Of a stretch of DNA of 28,628 nt, positions 25,001 to 28,628 are shown one piece after another. Source of the DNA: a virus; IMG/VR virus record IMGVR_UViG_3300033571_003546, positions 1 through 28,628 of that record; one strand, 5' to 3'. The stretch's first letter is position 1. Each line of letters opens with the position of its first letter. The notes beneath the pieces are model-generated. The model made no database searches, was not told the DNA's origin, and was given only the letters and a program-made list of their open reading frames with translations. The position numbers were made by a program, and so were the translations under genes.

Positions 25001-27170
25001 TGGTGGCGGTGGTGGAGCAGGTGGTATGCTAACTGGAACTCTATCAGTAACACCTGGAACTTCATATACCGTAACAGTCGGTAGTGGTGGTGCAGGTGGT
25101 ACTGGTGGTGCAGGAACAAACGGAACAAACGGAACCAATTCAGTATTTGCTTCATTAACTTCTATTGGTGGTGGCGGTGGTGCTACTAACCAAAAAGCAG
25201 GACTTAGTGGTGGATCTGGTGGCGGAGCCTCTGGACCAACAACCCCAGGATCTTTTGCAGGTGGTGCAGGAACTGCTGGACAAGGTAATAATGGTGGTTC
25301 TGCCAATCAATACCAAGGTGGTGGCGGTGGTGGAGCAGGCGGTGTTGGCGATGGTCCTAGCAATAATCCAAATGGTGGTGCTGGTTTAGCATCATCAATT
25401 ACTGGAGTATCAGCTTTCTATGCTGGTGGTGGTGGTGTAACTGGTGGTATTGGCGGTGGTGGTAATCAAGGTTTCGCAGGTGTAAACAATACTGGCGGTG
25501 GCGGTGGTAATGGTGCTGGCGGAGCAAACAATCCAGGTGCCAGCGGTGGTGCTGGTGTTGTAATTTTATCATACACTAACGCATCTTCTTATATCGGCAC
25601 TGGTGCAGAAACTTCTTTATTTAATAGTGCACCATTTGACACACCAACAGACTATGACGATGGTACTGGTGTTCGTGGTAACTATGCTACTATGACTTCT
25701 AGCACTGCTACAATAACTAATGGTGGCTTGCGTGTTGTTACCTCATCAGGAGAAAGTTGCGCATCCTCTACACTTTCAATGACTACAGGAAAGTGGTATT
25801 TTGAAGCTGCATGTACTGGTAACGTAACCACAGGATCTGCTGTTGGTATAGTTCAGGCTGCAACCTATACCTCTGCTCATAACATGTATGAAGGTTCCAA
25901 TAGAGGTTATGGATACTATGGTGGTGGTAGCGGACAAGGTATCTTTACAAACATGCCTGGATCGTCACCACAATCATATGGTGCTTCTTGGACTACTGGA
26001 GATACTATCGGTTGCGCATTTGATGCCGACAATGGAACTTTACAATTCTTTAAGAATGGAGTTTCTCAAGGAGTATATTCTGGTGTTGTAAGAAACATAG
26101 AATATAGATTCGCAGTAGGCGAAGGTGAAGGATCTGCAACTGCTTCATTTAATATAAACTTCGGACAAAACGGATTTACATATGCTCCACCATCTGGATT
26201 TAGAGCACTTAATACTAAGAACTTAAAAGACGTTGGTTCATTTAATCTACCAGACTCATTCGGTAACTTTGTAACCACTCCAGATTTGGTATGGTTAAAG
26301 GCTCGTAGTACTGCTAGTTATGGTCATCGTTGGACTGATACTGTTCGTGGACCAACTAGACAATTATTGTCTCATGACACTGGTGCTCAGACTACAGATA
26401 CTGGTGGAGTACAAACATTTTTACCAAATGGCTTTCAACTTGCTAATGGTCAAGACTATAATAACACTGGAACATCTTATGTTTCATGGGCATGGAATCG
26501 TGGAAGAATACCAGGATTCGATATTGTCAGCTATGGTGGTAATGGTGCAGCAAATCAAACAATAGCACACAATCTTGGTAATTTACCAAAAATGATGATT
26601 GTTAAATCAACAACAAATGGAACTGCTTCTTGGAACTCTTGGAATGTATGGCACGCTAACTTATCTAATGGTGCGCAATCTTATCTTCGTTTAAATGAAT
26701 CTGCTGTTCAAAATACAAGTGGTGCAGTTTGGGGTAATGCTCCTCCAGGAAATTTTACATTCTCAGTAGGTAATAGTGCTGGTGCTGGATTAAATGGTAC
26801 TGGTGATGCTTTTATTGCATATCTTTGGGCAGAAGTTCCAGGATTTAGTAGTTTCGGTTCTTACACAGGTAATGGTTCTACAGATGGTCCATTTATCTAC
26901 ACAGGATTTAGACCTAAATGGATTATGATTAAACGAACAGATGCAACTGCAAGTTGGATGATCGTTGATGCAGCTAGAGATCCGATTAATCCATCATCAG
27001 TAGCTCTTTTCGCCCAGCTTGCTAATGCAGAAGCTGCAGGAGACGCAAAAGATTTTGTAAGTAATGGCTTTAAAATAAGGTCAACTGGTGCGTCTGAAAA
27101 TGCCAGTGGTGGTAATTATGTTTACGCTGCTTTTGCTGATGCTCCATTTAAGTATGCCAACGCTAGATAA
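22086..27170 (+). CDS. Giant mosaic tail-fibre adhesin 2 with duplicated LamG/SPRY-like modules and polyglycine domain
   Basis: The product is 1694 residues. Modules in order: LamG-like ~49-252 (SLRFRRSASGFLNRTP, SAWYHVVVAMDTT); CBM-like jelly roll ~270-437 (LLSFSEQFDNAFW, WGGQV); SPRY-like ~461-658 (TGKWYWENTV, NFGQRPFAYTPPAGFKSLN); second LamG-like ~699-899 (HFTRTPSSASNRRTWTWSAW, RIFVNGVYYPF); glycine-rich domain ~932-1165; second SPRY-like ~1194-1382 (TGKWYFEAACTG, NFGQNGFTYAPPSGF); and a DUF7483-like end ~1383-1694 (DLVWLKARS, DTVRGPTRQLL, PKWIMIKRTD). Compared with adhesin 1, it looks as if a LamG + polyglycine + SPRY block was added between the first SPRY-like module and the terminal domain. 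Polyglycine domains form the receptor-binding tip in gp38 adhesins of T-even phages, so this one may contact the host receptor. The start is 33 bases after the previous stop. Confidence 0.83.
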   Translation: MARRYTGGFISATEQVTDANSANGVFTLAEAQVRTSLGEFPTGRWTPSRSLRFRRSASGFLNRTPATASNRRTWTFSGWFKRGLLVDENHIFTSGSLASQWASIQFMAGSFQIIETQNGITYRLVSTAAYRDPSAWYHVVVAMDTTQAIERNRLKLYVNGVQVTSFTTETYPTQNLQTYYNSATQHGLGRLFDGATSYFYDGLIAETNFIDGQALTPSEFGFTDPETGTWVPKLYTGTYGTNGFYLPFTDHNVAASGQVGFGTNYAGVYTGTANLLSFSEQFDNAFWAKGSFSSSATNITDPFGGTTAESYTSSTTDFAFAAQINCLAGQTYNASVWLKVPSGSLNVNLYAYKPSPFVATGTKTVTVTTSWQRFDFDFTGVDNISSMAIQFGGGNSIGNGQTIHVWGGQVTLGSGVKSYMQTTDRNYWTSNNISNTRTAVTYDSLVDVPGIATVSSLPDVGGVQRGNYPIMSPADNFASATVSNAGLTVTTTNPGNDRHIGCSMAFPSTGKWYWENTVSISDASDARNGMVLMETESFDLIGSETTPAIIFTCQGTGINVYNGAISNANVNEAIRTGGGGTVCFAYDADEGRLWIRKNSAITTSLTPNVLNLYNPRGALRFRIVEYSGSITATNNLNFGQRPFAYTPPAGFKSLNTTNLPNPVIRRPEQHFDVKTYVGNGSSLTIGTTVKQTSAHRISKSVEFDSSIQSHFTRTPSSASNRRTWTWSAWVKRNVLGTDQRFFAAGNSDSTNGSFSFAFGTSNAIRMTAHNVAGNETNQLFTSTSDWYNIVISCDTTQVSAFNRMRIFVNGVYYPFSSYTAVPTQNQDLQINNNVLHTIGRHALNNGNHCDLYIAEVNFVDGQSLTASPFGEFDANSNWMPKRYIGTYGTNGYYLPFSDDRNVITLGYDTSGNNNNWTAVNITPPIPNSAPNVLYYGTPGTYTWVAPTGVTSVNYLVVAGGGGGGGNNHTVATGGGGGAGGMLTGTLSVTPGTSYTVTVGSGGAGGTGGAGTNGTNGTNSVFASLTSIGGGGGATNQKAGLSGGSGGGASGPTTPGSFAGGAGTAGQGNNGGSANQYQGGGGGGAGGVGDGPSNNPNGGAGLASSITGVSAFYAGGGGVTGGIGGGGNQGFAGVNNTGGGGGNGAGGANNPGASGGAGVVILSYTNASSYIGTGAETSLFNSAPFDTPTDYDDGTGVRGNYATMTSSTATITNGGLRVVTSSGESCASSTLSMTTGKWYFEAACTGNVTTGSAVGIVQAATYTSAHNMYEGSNRGYGYYGGGSGQGIFTNMPGSSPQSYGASWTTGDTIGCAFDADNGTLQFFKNGVSQGVYSGVVRNIEYRFAVGEGEGSATASFNINFGQNGFTYAPPSGFRALNTKNLKDVGSFNLPDSFGNFVTTPDLVWLKARSTASYGHRWTDTVRGPTRQLLSHDTGAQTTDTGGVQTFLPNGFQLANGQDYNNTGTSYVSWAWNRGRIPGFDIVSYGGNGAANQTIAHNLGNLPKMMIVKSTTNGTASWNSWNVWHANLSNGAQSYLRLNESAVQNTSGAVWGNAPPGNFTFSVGNSAGAGLNGTGDAFIAYLWAEVPGFSSFGSYTGNGSTDGPFIYTGFRPKWIMIKRTDATASWMIVDAARDPINPSSVALFAQLANAEAAGDAKDFVSNGFKIRSTGASENASGGNYVYAAFADAPFKYANAR
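22794..22815 (+). repeat. 22-base exact repeat within adhesin 2, LamG module 1
   Basis: The bases coding for GTYGTNG are identical at 22794-22815 and 24738-24759, at the ends of the two LamG-like modules. A third, diverged copy closes the LamG module of adhesin 1 near 19141-19162. This supports internal duplication of the module. Confidence 0.8.
24000..24059 (+). repeat. 60-base repeat shared with adhesin 1, copy B
   Basis: This is the second copy of the SPRY-end junction at 20371-20430 (54 of 60 bases equal). It lies just before the linker to the second LamG-like module, where adhesin 2 departs from the architecture of adhesin 1. Confidence 0.85.
24738..24759 (+). repeat. 22-base exact repeat within adhesin 2, LamG module 2
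   Basis: This is the second copy of the 22-base segment at 22794-22815, at the end of the second LamG-like module and about 120 bases before the polyglycine domain. Confidence 0.8.
24879..25581 (+). repeat. Polyglycine-rich domain of adhesin 2
   Basis: Residues ~932-1165 start with YYGTPGTYTWVAPTGVTSVN and YLVVAGGGGGGG, and end GASGGAGVVILSY, the frame of the phage/bacterial glycine-rich domain family. In between are about ten runs of three to seven glycines separated by short variable segments. Such domains can pack as layered polyglycine II helices whose loops form the receptor-binding surface, as known for T-even gp38 adhesins. The DNA is a GGT/GGC/GGA-rich stretch, markedly more G-rich than its surroundings. 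Confidence 0.78.
26913..26933 (+). repeat. 21-base exact repeat in the adhesin C-terminal domain, copy B
   Basis: This is the second copy of the PKWIMIK-coding segment at 21211-21231. Confidence 0.8.
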
Positions 27171-27173
27171 ATA
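27166..27173 (+). promoter_or_regulatory. Candidate late promoter box before the second assembly gene (GATAAATA)
   Basis: GATAAATA overlaps the stop codon of adhesin 2 and lies 26 bases before the ATG at 27200, with an AAAGGA ribosome site (27187-27192) in between. It fits NATAAATA of T4-like late promoters and would allow this small gene to be transcribed separately from its giant neighbour. Confidence 0.45.
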
Positions 27174-27199
27174 ATAGAAATTCTTTAAAGGAAATAAAA

Positions 27200-27772
27200 A
27201 TGTTCGCTTTAGTAAAAAATGAAATGGTAACAAATCCATTAACCAACGAGTCTTCAGAAGTTGAAGTTATTAAACTGTTTTCTCCATATAACATTTGGGA
27301 AGATAAAAACGGCACTCAATACTCTCCTTCTTCATTAATGTCTTTAACTACAGTCCAGAAACAAGATCTAGGCATTTATGATGTAGCGTTTGCTGCACGT
27401 CCAGATGATCGTTTTTACAGTGTTGTTGAAAACGCTCCAGAATTTGATTCTGTTGAAAAAATTGTAAAGATTACTTTTACATCTACTGCCAAAGACTTAG
27501 AAGATGGTGAGCCAGATGCTCAAGGTAAAAAAGCTCTTGGATTAAAGTCTCAGTATATTAATCAATTTAAACAAACTGCCAACTCAATTTTATCACAAAG
27601 TGATTGGATGTTGGTTCGTAAAATTGAACGTAATATCGATATTCCAGCAGAAACAGCGACTAGTCGTGCTGATGTAGTGGCTGAAGCAAATCGTCTCGAA
27701 ACTGCTATTTCTGCAGTTGATACTGTGGAAGAACTTATTACTGTTATTCAATCTGCCAACTTCGCAGGTTAA
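27200..27772 (+). CDS. Probable tail-fibre assembly/chaperone protein 2, partner of adhesin 2
   Basis: The 190-residue product lies directly after adhesin 2. Its C-terminal ~65 residues (QTANSILSQSDWMLVRKIER, DIPAETATSRADVVAEANRL, TVEELITVIQSANF) clearly correspond to the end of the 186-residue protein after adhesin 1, including the shared RADV, TVEELI and NF landmarks. The N-terminal ~120 residues differ (KLFSPYNIWEDKNG, LGIYDVAFAARPDDRFYSV), though both have an LGI segment at a similar place. A conserved C-terminal module with a diverged N-terminal part would fit chaperones matched to different fibres. The AAAGGA ribosome site is good. It is the last gene before a strong terminator. Function is inferred from position and family pattern. 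Confidence 0.73.
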   Translation: MFALVKNEMVTNPLTNESSEVEVIKLFSPYNIWEDKNGTQYSPSSLMSLTTVQKQDLGIYDVAFAARPDDRFYSVVENAPEFDSVEKIVKITFTSTAKDLEDGEPDAQGKKALGLKSQYINQFKQTANSILSQSDWMLVRKIERNIDIPAETATSRADVVAEANRLETAISAVDTVEELITVIQSANFAG

Positions 27773-27794
27773 TGTAGCACTCCCTCCTAAGTAG

Positions 27795-27821
27795 ACCCCA
27801 CGTTTGTGGGGTTTATTTTTT
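27795..27821 (+). terminator. Strong intrinsic (rho-independent) terminator closing the adhesin unit
   Basis: ACCCCAC (27795-27801) pairs perfectly with GTGGGGT (27806-27812) around the loop GTTT and is followed by a T-rich tract to 27821. It is the only clear stem plus T-tract seen in the window and lies in the largest intergenic gap (27773-27865). It separates the adhesin-assembly cassette from the next late unit. Confidence 0.92.
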
Positions 27822-27836
27822 GCAGATCTTAAAACG

Positions 27837-27844
27837 AATAAATA
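27837..27844 (+). promoter_or_regulatory. Late promoter box restarting transcription after the terminator (AATAAATA)
   Basis: AATAAATA lies 16 bases after the terminator T-tract and 21 bases before the ATG at 27866, with GGGAG as ribosome site in between. A terminator directly followed by a NATAAATA box makes this the best supported late promoter in the window. Confidence 0.65.
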
Positions 27845-27865
27845 AAGAAGTAACGGGAGTGATAG

Positions 27866-28201
27866 ATGGCTACAGTAGCAAATATTTTTATTGATCAAGG
27901 TGCTGATTACAGTAATATTATTACTGTCGGATCGAGTAGCGGTGCACCTCTAAATTTGACAGGTTACTCTGTGGCTTCTCAAATTAGAAAGTCTTTTAGT
28001 TCTTCAATTTCCTATAATTTCACTGCTTCAATTTTTAGTGCCAGTGAAGGTAAGGTTAGATTACAGTTATCTGCCAGTTCTTCTGGAGCGATACCTCCTG
28101 GAAGATACCTATACGACGTAGAAATTACCTCGCCATCTGGAACTAAAACTAGAGTGGTGGAAGGTATTGTAACAGTAAATCCAGAAATTACACAGATTTA
28201 A
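27866..28201 (+). CDS. Small Ig-like phage structural protein
   Basis: The 111-residue product begins MATVANIFIDQGADYSNIIT. It has the pattern of a small beta-sandwich protein common in T4-like marine phages: LNLTGYSVASQIRKS, then GRYLYDVEITSPSGTKTRVV and an end EGIVTVNPEI. The opening and the LNLTGY segment resemble the N-terminal Ig-like domain of baseplate upper proteins (BppU_N) of other phages, suggesting a docking domain that sits on the baseplate or fibre; this is by pattern only. A GGGAG ribosome site lies about seven bases before the ATG. It is the first gene of the unit after the terminator and is followed after one base by the 82-residue gene. Confidence 0.8.
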   Translation: MATVANIFIDQGADYSNIITVGSSSGAPLNLTGYSVASQIRKSFSSSISYNFTASIFSASEGKVRLQLSASSSGAIPPGRYLYDVEITSPSGTKTRVVEGIVTVNPEITQI

Positions 28202-28202
28202 T

Positions 28203-28451
28203 ATGGCAGATATTATAGCTACAATTGACGAGAATGAATTGTTTGTTGTTTCAAATCAACAACAATTAACTATTTCTTCGACTAATGCATCAAACCCTAC
28301 AGTAGTGGAGTCCTTAGATTCCATAGCTGATATTGATACTACGACTAATGGTAAGATTAATGGGTCTATTTTAGTATATAGAACAACAACAAACAGATGG
28401 ACATCGACCACTACGCTAGATGCGCAGAATATGGAAGGTGGAGAATTTTAA
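28203..28451 (+). CDS. Small conserved protein of marine T4-like phage tail clusters
   Basis: The 82-residue product begins MADIIATIDENELFVVSNQQ. Its C-terminal half (NGKINGSILVYRTTTNRWTS, then TTLDAQNMEGGEF) has the form G-S-hydrophobic-L-V-Y-x-T-x-x-x-x-W, followed by a short acidic Gly-Gly end. I recognise this pattern from small genes and fibre N-termini of cyanophage-type myoviruses; it probably forms part of a fibre or its attachment. No function is established. The ATG is one base after the previous stop, so translation is likely coupled. Confidence 0.75.
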   Translation: MADIIATIDENELFVVSNQQQLTISSTNASNPTVVESLDSIADIDTTTNGKINGSILVYRTTTNRWTSTTTLDAQNMEGGEF

Positions 28452-28464
28452 CGGAGATTAAAAA

Positions 28465-28628
28465 ATGGCTTCAATAATTCGTATAAAACGCAGTTCAGTA
28501 AGTGGAAATCCTAGTACACTTGCAGCTGGTGAACTAGCGTATTCTGCCTTAACAGATAACGGATCAAATGGTGGTGATAGATTATACATCGGTATCGGTT
28601 CAGAAACTGCAGGTAATGCAGCAAATCA
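28465..28628 (+). CDS. N-terminus of a further fibre/structural protein, 3' partial
   Basis: Fifty-four codons are visible before the window ends. They read MASIIRIKRSSVSGNPSTLA, then AGELAYSALTDN and GGDRLYIGIGSET. The order I-x-I-K-R-S, A-x-GELAYS, G-DRLYIGIG is the N-terminal domain of many phage fibre and receptor-binding proteins (similar to the N-terminal domain of the major tropism determinant), and in T4-like marine phages it opens large structural proteins. ACGGAG at 28451-28456 is the ribosome site, eight bases before the ATG. The length, C-terminus and binding domain lie outside the window. Confidence 0.82.
   Translation, partial: MASIIRIKRSSVSGNPSTLAAGELAYSALTDNGSNGGDRLYIGIGSETAGNAAN

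Noticed and set aside
24944-25306. 120-residue Pro-rich reading frame on the minus strand
   Set aside because: It is the complement of the glycine-codon stretch of adhesin 2 (GGN read backwards gives Pro codons), not a gene. The other minus-strand frames are equally unsupported.
18403-27170. Dispersed exact repeats as a CRISPR array or mobile element ends
   Set aside because: They are in-frame parts of homologous protein modules, are spaced hundreds to thousands of bases apart, and have no transposase or terminal inverted repeats.
16979-28628. Diversity-generating retroelement acting on the fibre genes
   Set aside because: No reverse transcriptase gene and no template/variable repeat pair with adenine-specific differences is visible; the repeats found are module duplications.

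Overview
The window is a block of late structural genes from a large AT-rich tailed phage of the T4-like myovirus group. All genes are on the + strand and almost contiguous; there is no RNA gene, insertion sequence, CRISPR array or host-type gene. Baseplate genes related to T4 gp5, PAAR (gp5.4-like), gp25, gp6, gp7 and gp8 follow one another. They are followed by a DUF4815 giant protein and small fibre-linked genes of the kind seen in marine T4-like phages of cyanobacteria, SAR11 and similar hosts. The exact host cannot be read from this window.

Region 1 (1-10178) is the baseplate. It holds the spike (5' end outside the window) with a C-terminal cell-wall peptidase-like domain, a 179-residue protein of unknown role, a PAAR tip protein, gp25, gp6, a shortened gp7, a small structural-type protein with the strongest ribosome binding site seen, and a gp8 enlarged to almost three times T4 length by inserted repeats. 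gp6, gp7, gp8 and gp25 would form the wedges; the spike and PAAR form the central puncturing tip.

Region 2 (10224-16959) is a 2168-residue DUF4815 structural protein followed by a 75-residue coiled-coil protein. No T4 gp9, gp10, gp11 or gp12 homologue is recognisable, so these two may occupy that peripheral baseplate/fibre-attachment niche (inference).

Region 3 (16979-27772) is host recognition. It contains a 319-residue fibre protein, a 134-residue structural-type protein, a 1025-residue adhesin with a 186-residue partner, and a 1694-residue adhesin with a 190-residue partner. Each adhesin is a mosaic of LamG-like, carbohydrate-binding-like and SPRY-like modules with a shared C-terminal domain; the larger one also has a polyglycine domain. 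The two partners share a C-terminal module resembling tail-fibre assembly proteins, so the region looks like two paralogous adhesin-chaperone cassettes.

A strong intrinsic terminator (27795-27821) closes this unit. Downstream, a T4-type late promoter candidate (27837-27844) starts another structural run: an Ig-like small protein, an 82-residue protein, and the N-terminus of a further fibre-type protein cut by the window end. Late promoter-like NATAAATA boxes precede several genes, but the motif also occurs inside coding sequence. The most unusual features are the repeated modules shared by three consecutive baseplate genes, the nested insertion in gp7, and the duplicated mosaic adhesin cassettes.
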